Positions 1 through 19,850 of a stretch of 64,000 nucleotides of DNA are shown in pieces; the first letter of the stretch is position 1, and the number at the start of each line of letters is the position of its first letter. Origin of the DNA: Pegea sp. RAD2-039 (Eukaryota; Chordata; Thaliacea; Salpida; Salpidae). The notes below the pieces were generated by a model. The model made no database searches, was not told the DNA's origin, and saw only the letters and a program-made list of their open reading frames with translations. The position numbers and the translations under genes were made by a program. The stretch is from contig JAQGEQ010000192.1 in NCBI GenBank assembly GCA_034620365.1, positions 248,001 to 312,000 of the forward strand. Direction: 5' to 3'.

Positions 1-949
1 GGATACTTTGTGAAATTTGTCGGAAGTCTTTTAGATTGTGAATAGCGGATAGAAGAGATTTTAATGAGTTTACGAGATTAAAATTACATCTCAAAAATGT
101 TTGTCGAATTTAATTTTAAGGTGAAACTCTAGAAAAACTAAACTTCTGTAAAAATATTATTCAATTGTTTCTTATATACTTCTAAAATTCGTAAAAATTA
201 ATATTTAAAATTAAAGATTAAAGAAAAAACTTCTTTAAATAGAAAACAAAATTATAAAGTTATAACATAAAGAAGTTGATCTTGTTGACTTCTCAGATCA
301 GGAAGATAAAGAAGACCTTTTTAGTCTTCAGTAGAAGAAAAAATGTCTGAGGGAATGAAATCATTAAAAACTAATCTAATTATTCCATTGATGTAGTTTA
401 AAAGCAAAATAAATTTATTTACAAAGAAACTTTAGATTTAAAAATGGAAATAAAAAGCGACAAGTTTAAAATAAATAGTTGGAATTACTCTCATGTAATT
501 GATTCTTGAAATAATTTAAAGATTTCATCTTCAACTTGACAAATACTTCAATGAAAACTTTTTACAAATATTTAAACGTGATCAAAGCCTCACAAAATGT
601 TCTAAAACGTTTCTGTCTCTCAATAACTTAGTCAAAAAGAATTAAAAAAGCCGAGCTTCAAATTAAGTTGTAACTTTATCATAAATGACAAAATAGTTTT
701 TCAAATATCATAAAAATATTAAAATTAAAATTTCCGAAAAATTTTGTAAATTTTTACTCATTACACCACCTAGCGGTAAACAAAAAATTTAAATTTGATA
801 AATTAAAAACAAATACATTAAAAAAACGAACAGGTTACAAAAAACAAAATTTTTACATCAGCGGGAAGATCTTCATCTTTCAATTTCCTCCCATATTTTG
901 ATCTTCTAGATTCCTGAAGACTTTTTCTTCCCGAAACTCTTTCTAACAA
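1..949. other. AT-rich flank, no gene seen
   Basis: This stretch is AT-rich with no convincing coding exon. A slightly GC-richer patch at about 850-950 leads into the possible exon that starts at 950. I see no RNA gene. Confidence 0.5.
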
Positions 950-3703
950 ATGATACCACCAGAGGGCGCTCACTCCACCGCTTTTGTCATCTTAACAGAT
1001 CGTGCGGTGATGACGTCACTATTGATTTGATGACGTCATCACTCGTAGATGAGCGAATCCAAGAGTAATTTGAGAGTTGGAGAGGTTCTTCACTTCTTGA
1101 TCCGACATCTAGAACAGATCCAGAAAGATCATCAGTCGGGATCCAACATCTTCGAGATCAGCAACATCCAGGACCCTCAATCCCGCTCCTCCCTTGACTA
1201 AATTGACGCTAAATGGTGACGTCATCGTCGCTAAGTGATGACGTCATTGACGCTAAGTGATGATGTCATTGACGCAAAGTGATGACGTCATTGACGCTAA
1301 GTGATGATGTCATTGACGCTAAGTGATGACGTCATTGATGCTAAGTGATGACGTCATCGTCGCTAAATGATAACGTCATTGACGCTAAGTGATGATGTCA
1401 TTGACGCTAAGTGATGATGTCATTGATGCTAAGTGATGACGTCATTGACGCTAAGTGATGATGTCATTGACGCTAAGTGATGACGTCATCGACGCTAAGT
1501 TGTGACGTCATTGATGCTAAGTGATGATGTCATTGACGCTAAGTGATGATGTCATTGACGCTAAGTGATGGCGTCATTGACGCTAAGTGATGATGTCATT
1601 GACGCTAAGTGATGACGTCATTGACGCTAAGTGATGACGTCATTGATGCTAAGTGATGACGTCATTGACGCTAAGTGATGACGTCATCGACGCTAAGTGA
1701 TGTTCGTCTTCAAGATCTCTCGACTTCTTTCACAATCCTCGCCAAGGGTCTCATCTTGTTCCCAGAACCTACTTATGAAGTTGATCTTCAAAAGACTTTT
1801 GTGACTTCAGAGTCTCGTTGTCTTCCTCAAATCTCGATCTAGGAGTTTTCATTGGATGTTTTGTGAGGATTCCTTCTTTAAGAGCCGGATCTCCGGCTTT
1901 TGATTCCATATTTAATCATCACAACAAAAAGATTCTTAAATTTTTGTTGAAATTCTTTGAAAAGTTTTTAAATTTTATTTTTGAATCTAAATGTTCTTGA
2001 CTTTGAAAGCTCTGTTGGTGAGTATAAAAAGATTGTGAATTATTTATTTTCAGCTTACAAAAAATCAACTTTGCATTTCTACGTCAGCAGTTTTGCTAAG
2101 AAACGAAAGCGCGAAGGACGAAGCAGGTAAGAAAAGCACTTTTATGTCATCTTTTTGTTTGATAATGAAGATTAAAAACTGAATAAAGAACTCTGATTGA
2201 AACCAGTTTGAAAGTCCATTAATTATTACAAAAAACTTAGCCAATGACAACCTATTCCTCAATTACAAATTTATATAATAATTATTATTTCAATTATTAC
2301 AATCTACTTCTAATGTAATTTTTTTCATCATATTTTATCAAAATAAAATTGTGAAAGATAATTCTTCTATTCAAGCTTTTATTTTGATATCAACAAACTT
2401 TTGTTTATATTTTTTAGTGATTTACAATCAAAGCAGATTTTTGGGTTTCAAAATTTTTCTTCGCTTTTTTCAATTAAACTTAAAAGAATTTAAAAGAACG
2501 ATTTTATTTACTGTTAGTAGATTATCTTTTGAATTATTTAAAACTTTTTTTTAAACTTGTAGCACAATAAAGCTCTTTTTACTGTTAACTTCTCGATAAT
2601 TCAACTTCTAGATTGTCTCTGGATTTATTCTTGGATTATTTTATGGGATTGTATACAAGGACAATGAAAGTAATATTTCAAAAGACTTAAACCCAAAATC
2701 TTTGAAATTATATTTTACAAATTACCTCATTTTATTTACCAAATTTATTTTAGAACCTTAATACTTTTAAGATGAATATTTCAGGATTATTGGATCCTAT
2801 ATCTTTAGTGACCAACAATTTATAGTTAGTTGATGTTTATTAGGACTAATTTTGAAATGAAACTTTTTGATGTATTTTTAGCCAACATATACGACAACCA
2901 CATTTACACTTCTTGTCAAAAATACTTCTAGTTTTTTGGACTCAGCTACTTTTACTTTACCTTCTTGTCTATTTATTTATTAGTAAATCGAAAAATAAAA
3001 CTTTTTTAACCAAAATTTAAACATTAATTATTTTCTAGGTTTAAAGAAATCTTTATCTTTTGTTTGGTTCTTTGTGACAGCTTACAACTATGATTTATTT
3101 GTTTTTCTGATCAGAATTATTTTTTCTTGTTATATGCTGTCAAAATGGAAAGTTAACATTTGTTTTTATTCATATTTAGTTTACAGCACGATAACCACAG
3201 AATAATAAATCGAAAAAGTTCATTTTTTCCAATTGTTTTTCTAACTTAACCTTCAGCAACTTTAAACTCAATTTGTTTTGATAAACTTATTTTTTTTATT
3301 TTATTATTAGGAACATTATAAGATTATTATTTTGTGTTTTTCCATTTCAGCTCTTTAATGGAGTTTTCATAAACTGTAATTCAAGCTTTACTTTAAACCT
3401 ATTCTCTATTTTTAGCATTTCTAAATACGGATTGACAGTGGGTTAAAACGTCAAAAAACTCCAAGTCTTTTTATATTTTAGGCTCTTATAACAAATGATT
3501 TATTTACTGGACTTCAAAGGTGTCATGATAGAATCAATACATCATCTATTTCCACAAATAATTCAACTTTCTGGTAACAGCAAAAATCTAGTATTTAATT
3601 TTAAAGAGTTATTGATTCTTCAGTCAGAGTCACATATAATCCACTTTTAAAAGCGTTGGTGGCTGTAGTGATTATAGCGGTATTTGGAAAAATAATTTGG
3701 TGA
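950..3703 (+). CDS. Unresolved diverged multi-exon gene, possibly PIGW-like membrane acyltransferase
   Basis: No exon model is certain. Open, GC-richer segments with splice-like edges occur at 950-1006, 1049-1198, about 1740-1992, 2054-2126 and 2612-2669. A phase-consistent chain follows: 2785-2810 or 2785-2824, then 2882-2982, 3039-3151, 3351-3437, 3482-3519 and 3628-3703 (stop TGA). The later exons encode several hydrophobic segments and end with an Ala/Val/Ile-rich helix. The order of motifs (KREG, then GLYT, then SLKKSLSFVWF, then LITNDLFTGL) loosely resembles the C-terminal half of PIGW/GWT1, the GPI inositol acyltransferase of the ER. The family's EYGVHWNFF motif was not found. The frame at 2054-2669 is ambiguous. 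Two separate genes, or a decayed copy, are also possible. The 22-bp array at 1203-1702 would lie in an intron. Confidence 0.3.
956..970 (+). promoter_or_regulatory. CTCF-like motif
   Basis: The sequence CCACCAGAGGGCGCT closely matches the classic CTCF core. It overlaps a possible coding exon, so it may be coincidence. Confidence 0.25.
1203..1702 (+). repeat. 22-bp minisatellite carrying CRE-like palindromes
   Basis: About 22 tandem units of 22 bp, with the core GCTAAGTGATGACGTCATTG. Twelve units keep an intact TGACGTCA palindrome. Most of the rest carry TGATGTCA, a CpG-decay type change. The unit length is constant. The array starts immediately after the stop of a 50-codon open frame (1049-1201) and is followed by another GC-richer patch, so it may be intronic like the arrays in PHF14 and DEPDC5. 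Confidence 0.95.
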
Positions 3704-5417
3704 TGTTTGTTTATTCTAATTCTGTTGTTTTGTTTACATGGTAAAAAAAGCTACCAATAAAAATGACTTCACTGACTTCTTATTGGTTTTCATCTACTTA
3801 GATACTTCTAATCTAACTAGAATTTGATAAAGAAGATATGCAAGGAGAAACGTATCTCCTCAGAGTATTTACAAACAGCTGCTGCTAAACTTATCACTTA
3901 ATTTGATTGAGGATATTTTTTCTCCGTGGAATTTCTTGGGTATTATTAAAAATTACCCAATTTTTATGACTTTAAAATTGTATTGATTTTCAGCAGTTAA
4001 TCAACTTGACATTTTCTGAACTGCTGTGTATATTATTATTTCAAACCATTAAAAATATTCTCCCAAAAAAATAGTTGATAAAAAATTATTTTAGCAGCTT
4101 AAATTAAAATTAAAATTATTCTATATTTTTTGGTTTATCAACTTTAAATTGTTAACTTTATGGATAATATTGGAAAAATAAATTTTTCAAATTGCAAAGA
4201 GCTCACAGGTTTTATACTAAACGACACAACTTTGATTTTTATAATATTTATAACTGCCATTCAATAAATAGATATTCTTATAATTAAACAAAAATCTTAT
4301 TAATTAGTCTTATATTATTGTTATTTATTATATTAATTAGTGTTTCCAATTAAATTGTTATGAATATTATTCGAACTCAAATCAAAACTTTCTACTATAC
4401 CCTTTTTAAATATCATTAATTAAATTAAAAATTATGACATCACTAATATTAAAATTTCAAGTTAAATTGAACAAAGATTATTTATTTATCTAATAGATAA
4501 TTGCCTGTAGATAATTAAAACATTTAGCGAGTAACTCGAAGTACCTTCAGCTTGTAAGAGTTCAGTTTGCGTTTCAAGTTCAGTAGTTGCTTTGAAGTGT
4601 TTTTTTCCTTTAAACTTTTTATACTTAAAATTTGTACAGAATAGATTAAAATATAATAGGTATGTAACTATACAATATATAATAATATCCATTTAAGATT
4701 CAGTCTGCTAGACAAGGTGTGATTTAATCAAACGTAAAGGTTAAGTTAAGGATAAAAGAATAGAATTTCAAAAATATTAAGTTTCCTTTTCAGTAATTGC
4801 TCCGATTTAGTTATTGTGAATAAATTTCTGACTAAGTTGTTGTGATATGACTATTTTGCAAAATATTATGGCTAATAGAGTGATGCACTCTTACAATATT
4901 TTACAGCTAATTAAAAAGTATTTCAAAGTTTGAAAGATTTCAGTAAAGTTTTTTGTTTTTTAGTCAAATCGTGTTTGTTTCAGTAAATATATGAATCATG
5001 GCTAATAAAGTGATATACTCCAACAATATTTTACCTTATAGCTTAATTAATACAATTTTTGAATTATAAGTCTATATAAATTAGAATGAAATTATGATTT
5101 TTAGTATTTTTGTTATGGTCAAATTTGGTAATATATTATTTATTGAAAATAAAAACAACCGTATTCAATGTATAAATAAACTTATTTTTCAAATTTGTTT
5201 GCTTTTAGCTATTTAAGTCATAACGCTAATATGTTTAGGTAGGTTACCATAAAATATCGTTGTTTAAGTCCTTTTCGCTCTAGCTATTTCTTTGTTGACC
5301 GCTGTTAGACTAAACTCTTTACACTAACACCGCGACAGCATACTTACCTCGTGGATTTTAGCTGAATTTGTTGTATCAGTAGTAGAAATTAGATCAATTT
5401 GTCTCAAATCTAAAAAC
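3704..5417. other. AT-rich intergenic region upstream of the ATPase
   Basis: No gene is supported. It holds two related ~37-bp segments (4868-4904 and 4998-5034). A GC-richer patch at about 5270-5350 is the best place for an ATPase promoter or 5' UTR. A minus-strand open frame at 4486-4692 has no recognisable family. Confidence 0.5.
4868..5034 (+). repeat. Pair of direct ~37-bp repeats
   Basis: Copies at 4868-4904 and 4998-5034 share ATGGCTAATA and ACAATATTTTAC, with a few substitutions between. The first has a short GAGTG/CACTC inverted repeat that is partly kept in the second. The function is unknown. Confidence 0.6.
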
Positions 5418-11972
<6,555 letters not shown>

Positions 11973-14900
11973 GCTGAACCTCAAAAGTGGTCCGCATTTG
12001 AGTGGTGGTCACTATCTAGTCCACTTACTGCTTGTCCACTGTTGTCCACTGACAGCTTTTTCCATTAGCTCAGTAAAATAATTCGATCTTTTTATCTGCT
12101 CTTTCAAATCACTTATAGTACTATCAACTAAATCCAGTAACCATCTCAGTGACCGTCAACTAACCAACCAGGCAAGCAGACAGGTGGTAGTCGGTCCTGT
12201 ACTCGATTGATTGAGGTTTGAAAGTTGCTGCTAGGATTATTTGGTACGTTTGCATTAGTTGTGGTTTGTTCAACCCCCCAGCCCCCCCACCTTTACCACC
12301 CTTATTGCTAATCAATTTAATTAGCAAGTAAATAAAAGACCATCGCCACCACGTGACATGTCAACTATCTTTGTTTTTGTTGTACTTTGAAACCCTGATC
12401 CAACGAAGTCTCGATGTTCCTTGTTCTGCATGAATGCTTGTGGTAAAAACGTCTAATTTCAACTCGACTTCCTCATTTATCTCATAATTCTATCGAATCT
12501 CTCTTCTTTACGCTTATTAGTCACTTCTGAATAAAATGTTCAATGGCTTGGTCATATCTGCTCTTTCTTAACAACATCAGATCGCGCGTTACGCCTCGCT
12601 GCACACACATCATTTAGAAATGACGTCAGCTTTCTCGACTAGAATGATAAAGTCAGCAGCCAATCAGATTTCGTTTTTAATTTTGTTTTTATGATTTGAG
12701 AAGGAAAAGAAGTTTTGAATTTTTATGAACTTCACAAGAATGTTTTTTTTTTGTTCACTTTTTTATTCATTCTCATTTCGGTGACCTTGAAAATGGTTTC
12801 TGTGAATTTCTCTTAAATCTATCAATTTTCCCGAATATTCAAATTGTGACTTTTTTTATTTATTACTTAAATTCAAATTCAAATTTTTTTTCTACTTTTT
12901 ACATTCAAAGTTGTTTTGAAAAACAAATTTTTATTTAATTTAGTTAATAATTGAAAGCTTCAAATCTACAATTTCTGTTAAAAATATTCAAATTCAATCA
13001 AAATAAGACTTTCTTATTCATCTGAATTCATTTTTTTAATATTTCACGAAAATCAACAATCTTATCATTTCTAAAAATATCTTCAACAGATAAACTTGAT
13101 GTAGCTAAAAGTGGTTTTAAAATATCAACAAACATAAATCCAGCAATAAAATTTACATCTGTTTAACAAACTACATATTCATGTACCTAAGTTGAAAGAA
13201 CAAACAAAATCAAAAAGTTAAAAATTGAAATCTTTACAAACTTATTCACTTGATGATAATTACTCAACAAATATAAAGTTTTCCATCAAATCTTCTGCAA
13301 TCTTATCATAAAATTAATTGATTGTCACAAAATTGACATCTCCTGTACTCCGGATAATGTAAGGACTACTTCCGTCTAAATGAATTATTAAAAAGCTTTT
13401 TAGAGCCATTAAAAATCTTTCATTTATTGATAGTCTTTTGTAAAGAGATTATTTTCTAAATGATTTTTTATTGTAGCAAATAGCTCAGAGGTAAACTTGA
13501 AAAGTTATAAAAAAAACTTCTTTGTTTATGCTCGCAGAAAATTATCTTGAAAAAGTTTCAAGGACTTTGTAAGTTAAGACCAAAGCACTTTAAGCTTCAT
13601 AGTTTTGACGTTCAGTTCTGTTTGGCAATATCTTTAATATACTAACCTCAAAAAAGTTTCACATGCAAACAGTTTTTGTAAACTCTTTACAATCTAATAG
13701 AGAATTATGGATACTTAGAAAGAAATAAGAGTAAAAGAGAAAGTGGTTAGATGAGAAAGGCGAGTTTGAAGAAATGGTTTTTGTCATAAGTTGTCTGATA
13801 AAGTCTCAGGTAGAAATCTATTGTTGATAAGTCATCGCGTCTTTTTCTTCTATTCTAGTTTCATATCAATTCAAAATTTTAATTTGTTTATATTTCTGTA
13901 AATAAACTGAATTTTTAAAAACAACATTTTCATGTTTATATGTAATTTCTAATAATTTGATAAATACAAACTTAGAACCACGCATCTTTTGTGTCACTAA
14001 ATCAAAAGATCTAAGATACATGAATAAGATCAAATAAAAGTTCTTTCAAAAACTGATTCATTGAACAATTTGTTGCTTTTCAAACTCTTTTCTTTTGTTG
14101 GAATTTTACAAACAATTTATTTTTTGTAGTTTTCAAAATATTGATTTATTATAAAAAATAATCTTTATATAAAGTTTTATGGAAAATTTGTTAATTTATT
14201 TTTGATGAAACCAAAGTTGTCAATAATAGATCAATTAAAATTTTTTAGATGAAAATAATAAAAAAATTAGAAAAACTTAAAGCAAAACTTTTCATGATGA
14301 ATAATATTTGTAAAAAGAAAGTCAAGGTGAAATTTGAAACTTTTCAATTATTTATTCAAAGCTTTAAATCGATTATGTTCAAAAAGAAATAAACAATTTT
14401 ATCTACCAAAAGATCTAATAATTCAAAATGCTTGATTGGATAAATAAACAAAATATATTTACTGAAATAAAAGATAAGTAAAAACAGTGCAAGTTTTGTT
14501 TATATTTATTGTTGTTTTCTACTAAATGTTTACTGAATCATTTTAATTGAGTTTTCAAAGAAGTTATTGACCAACAAAATAAACATCTAACTAAAAATAA
14601 CTTTTGAAACTTTTTGAATTCTAATGTACTTTGATTCTAAAAATTTTGTTAAAAACTCTTTTGTTTTTGAGGTAAACAAATAATGTAATTATCATTTTAT
14701 TAGTTTTGTTTACTATAGACTTAATTTAATTAGTTTAAATTAATTAAACTATAGACTTTGTTTAAAGACCTAAAAATACAATAAAATATATTTTAAATTT
14801 ATATCAACTAAATAAAGTAATTAGTTTAAGTCATCAATAAACTTTTAAAATTTACCAGCATTTTCTGATAAATAATTAATGACAGAAGAAATCTGAAATA

Positions 14901-17900
14901 AAACTTTGCTTGTTTAGAAAAATTTAATAAAGTTAAGAAAATTCGAATAAAATACTTTTGTAATTGCATAAGAATTAAAAAGCAAATTTCATAAGTTCTG
15001 CAAGGTCAGAGAAATGTTTACTAAGCTTCGACCTTTCTACTGCTAAGTAAATATAGGCGTGGTATAAAATGATGTTGAGTTTTATGTACAAATGTACAAA
15101 AGTTTAACAAACACACTTCCAAACATTAGAGGCTTTTCATACAACTGCGTTTTGTGCCAAGTTAAAATGAATAAGAATCCATAAATAGCAATTTGTAGGC
15201 GTAAAAAAATGTTATATTGATTATATTTGTACTTAAAGTTAAGTTGCACAGATAACTTTAAATCAATAAAAGACTTGTAAGTTAAACCTGAAATATAAAG
15301 ACGTCATTTAATTAGTCTTTAGATCCTACTGAAAGTTAAACAAATAGTTATTTTGATGTAATTTGCCATTAATGATAAAATCAAACATATAATTTGAAAT
15401 TGTTAATCCAATTATTTGATTAACTGTTCAGAATATAAGTTTTTTGATTAGTTTATTTTTAAGCAACTTTCTTTGTAAGTATTTTGATTTAAATGTCTCA
15501 AGGGCTTTTAATATGAGGTTTTTATCATAAACTTAAAATTATAAATTTCATTAATTAATAGTTAAATTTTAAGGATGCTTAATTTCGGTAACTTGACTTT
15601 CTAAGCATATATGAATAGGTTCTTAATTCAACTGGCTTCCTGTGAAGTATCAAATTACTTAAAATTACTCAAAGTGACATAAACTAAAGTCTTGCAGATA
15701 ATTACAAATATGTAAAACTTAACATTAAAGTTTTTAATACATAAATATTCAAATGTTTTGGTTAATTTGCCTAATTAATTTCAACATCTAAATTATGGAT
15801 AAAATTTATTTTATATTTTTGTTTTGCTTTAGTTTATAAATATAAAAGCAAAACTAATCTGGCTAAACAACTTTCAAGTATTTAAAAAAGTTAGTTTAGT
15901 AAATAAACTAAAATGTAAAGTTCCAATTTTTTGCTAATGTAGACAATATCAGTTTGAAGATTTTATACAAGTTTTGAAAGTCATCAAAAACTTTGAAAAA
16001 ATATTTGTTTTTTACTAAAGTTACAACATTATACATATTTTTTTATTAAATTTCTACTTTTTATTCGAAAATTATCAATAATTTTTTATATTATTGAGAA
16101 AATAAGATTAAATAGAATTGATTTTCAAAATCAGTAGTGATTATATAAAAAAGTTCAGATCAATTTTTGAAATAAGACTAAAAAATTAAGTTGGCAGAAA
16201 CTGTTGCCTTCAATATATCCGCTTTTTATGTTGAACTGATAGAAGTTTATAAAAATTCTTCAATTAATTCATGAGCTATTTATTTTCAAAAAATAATTAT
16301 TTACACTGTTCAAATTGTTTAATCTAATTCTGCTTTTAAAAGTTTTTTAAATTTTATTTTCAAAAAAATGATGCTATCAAAATATTGAGAAATAAATTTG
16401 AACAATTTTTTTTTAAGTTTGATTATTTTGCGTGAAATAAGCTGAAAAAATTTAGGTAAATAAATTTGCTTTTACAGCAATTTAAGCGAAAACTTTGAAA
16501 ATAATTTTTCAAATATTTAAGCGAAACGGAAAATAAATTTGAAGTATTTTTATTGTCATTTAAAAAACATCAAAAAAAAAAGTGTAAAATAAAATACAAC
16601 TTTTCTACAATAAAAAAGTTAATACATTTATCACATAAATACTAGCTAACAAAAGAAAATAGGTAATTTGATTTTAAATGGTTAATTATTTCTCAATTAA
16701 ATCATTTTAATTTAATTTTTTAAAGATTTATTTTAATCACATTATTAAGTTGTAAGATTATCAAGTTTAAATGATTTTAATTTTATGTTTAGAAAGTTTT
16801 ACAAGTAACATTAGTAACAAAGTCGTATCGATTTACTTTTTGTATAAACAAATTTACATTCATTCAATTTCGTTTACAAAAAAGAAGAGATTTTGAAACT
16901 TATCCAAAACTCTGTTGGTTGAAGGAAAAAAGCTTTTAAAATTGCAAATGTCATATGCCAAACTAAGTTATTGAAAATATTTTGCTATTTTAACTAATTA
17001 ATAGAACATAGGGATTATATTTAGAATTTTTCATCATCATCATCACTTTAACATTAATACCAGTGATTTAGGATACAAATATAGATTTTAAAAGGTTTAT
17101 TAAAAGTTTAAATTTGTTTTAATTTGTATTCAGAACTTTTAATAGTTTCTTTAATCTAAATTTTTAAAATCTAACTTTAATTTGTTAAAAAGTTTAAAAC
17201 TAAAACAAGTTTTCCTAATTAAAGTAATTAAGAACTTTTTAATTTAATAACTTCAGTTATTTATCAGACTTAATAGAAGTAATTAGTGAATAAAATCTTT
17301 TTATTTAATAGCCATTAAGCTGGTTTTAATCGTCTAATTAAAAGCTTTAAACATTTATTTTTTGACCTTAAATGACATTCTTATGTAGGTGACTTTATTC
17401 TTAAAAAAGAAAATAATTCTATTATTAGTGAATTATTGAAACTCTTTTAATTATTTATTATTAAAATTTGTAGAATATACTTCATGAAATTGAGAAGTTT
17501 TTATTCAAAAAGTTATCTTTTGAAAATGTTCTTAATTAAAATAACATTAAACTATTATCAGCTTTTTATTAAAGTTTAATCAACTAAATTAATTAAGTTA
17601 GTAAAGTTTATAATATTCTAAAAGTTTTATATTTGAATTATTCCTATTAAAATAATCTAACTTTTATCAAAAGTTATTTTTTAAACATTTTTTAGTTTCT
17701 GAAATTATATTTCTTAAATTTTTCAATATTCATAGAAATATAAGCTAAAATACTCGTCAAAAATATGAGATTATTTTAAAAATAATGTTCTGATTAAAAG
17801 TATTTTTCAAATTCGGTGATTTTGAAACTATTTGTCAGTTTTTCTCTTAAAGTTTACCAACTTTATTTGCAGCAGTATAATTAAATCACTTTTTGCACTC

Positions 17901-19850
17901 TCTGAAATTCATTCATGCGTGACCATCTAATTTCGACTAATCAATTTTTTTAAAATTGTAACTAAAATAAATTTATTATTTTTTAACAAAATTCACTTTG
18001 AAAATCTTATTATAGATTTAATTAAGATTGAAAATGCATAAAGAAAGTTTTTAAAGTTCAATTACCCTTGAAACGTAAGTTTTTTCACCTTGAAAGATAC
18101 ACTTAAAAGCTGTTATGAAATATTAAACTGAATTTGAATTCTTAAAAAGTTCTATAAAAAGAATGGAATAAAACTTTTATTTATTTGAATTTATCACCAA
18201 AAATTACTTTCAGTTGTTTCTAAAGTAGACTTTTTTGGAATAAAACACTTTTAGCAAATTTACACAAAATATTTTTAAATTTGATATATTTGATTGTTTC
18301 ACTTCTATAAAAACTTCTTTTATAAAAACAAAATGTATTTAAAATCAAATTTTTTTGTTTTTTATCTCAGTTTGAACGTTTTATAGTCGATTTTGTGATT
18401 TAAATATGAATATTTTATAATAATAAAGTTAACCATAAAAACTACAATTTTACAAATGGTTCAAATTTGGATTTTTTTAGTCCTGCAGCAAGGCTTGAAA
18501 ATAAGATACTTTTTGGTGAAAGAAAATAACTTTACCTGTATCTTTTTATCTATTTTATTAGAATTTAATTTTTAGAGATATAATATTTTCTTTATAATTT
18601 TAGCAATTAAAGTTACTTGAACTTATTTCCACAATTTTATTAATTACCAAAGTAACAACTTAAAGTCATGTTACAGCAATAATTTTTTAAATAAAAGTTG
18701 CAACTTTAGACTTGGTAGGCATAAACTTTAAAGACTTCACTGTGTTAGAAAAACTTGTATTTACATCATTATACGGATTTAAATGCCATAATGTAGAAAC
18801 GGGATCAATTATACTTGATGCAGTTTAAAAAACTTTTTAAGATATATCGTTGATAGGCAAATGTTTTGAACTTGACTCTAAGGCCTTTACTTTTAAACTT
18901 TTGTTTTAGCTCAATACCTTAATGTATTTTTAGTTATTCTAAACGAATAATATAGAAAAAGTGCGATTACATCTACTTTCATAAAAGTTATAATTTAAAT
19001 ATTTAAAGATAAAAATTCATATAACCGAAGATGGTTGAATTTGTCGACGAAGTTATTAAATGTAAAAAATGAATAGATGTTAAAACTTTCTCTTAACTTT
19101 ACGACTCAATAAATCGTTTGGTTCTGCCATGTTGAAGTTAAACGACTTCTCTTTTATTACCTTATACATTTTTACTTATTAATTGTTCACGCTGAACACT
19201 TATCTAAGGTTGAAAACTCTTTTTTTGCTGACTATTTAGTCCCAGTTACTTCATTCACATTTTGCAGGATATTGTTGGTCTATCAGCTTAGATTTATCAA
19301 ATTTATTTACTGACAAATTATATGTTGTGCAGCAAGTTATACAATTAAAGGCAGTATTAAAACCAATAATTTCAGAACTTAAACTATTTTTAGTTTTCAT
19401 TTTTTGTCTATGAAATAATTGTAAATACTCTTCATCTTATAAATTCAAACACTGGTGGTGTAAAAAGATATTTAAATATATCCTCGTTAACACATCTTTC
19501 AGTAAGCTACTGAGATAAGCATCTCAAAAGTGATCTCAAATGAAATATTCATGAAAATATTTTGAACGATAACAACTTAATCATAAACCAACAAAATGAC
19601 TTTGATGTTATCTTGTTGAAAGTTTTGACTTTTTAACAAGAGTAATAATATTTTTACTGCCTCTTTAATTCTTGTCAATATTTCCTCGAATTTCTAAAAC
19701 TTTAGCTTCACATTTACAAAATATTACCAAATTTTGTTCAAATTTAAATATTCTACAAGAACCTTATGAAGTTAGAAATTTAATAAAAAAAATCCTTTTG
19801 TAAAATACGACTTTAAAAAACAAAGGCTCTAGCAGCTTAAACCCAAAACA
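11973..19850. other. ATPase 3' flank and long AT-rich gene-poor region
   Basis: The first ~600 bp is GC-richer and probably 3' UTR and flank, with AATAAA-like signals at about 12331 and 12530. From about 12.7 to 19.8 kb the sequence is extremely AT-rich, with no convincing exon, RNA gene or repeat array on either strand. Confidence 0.6.
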
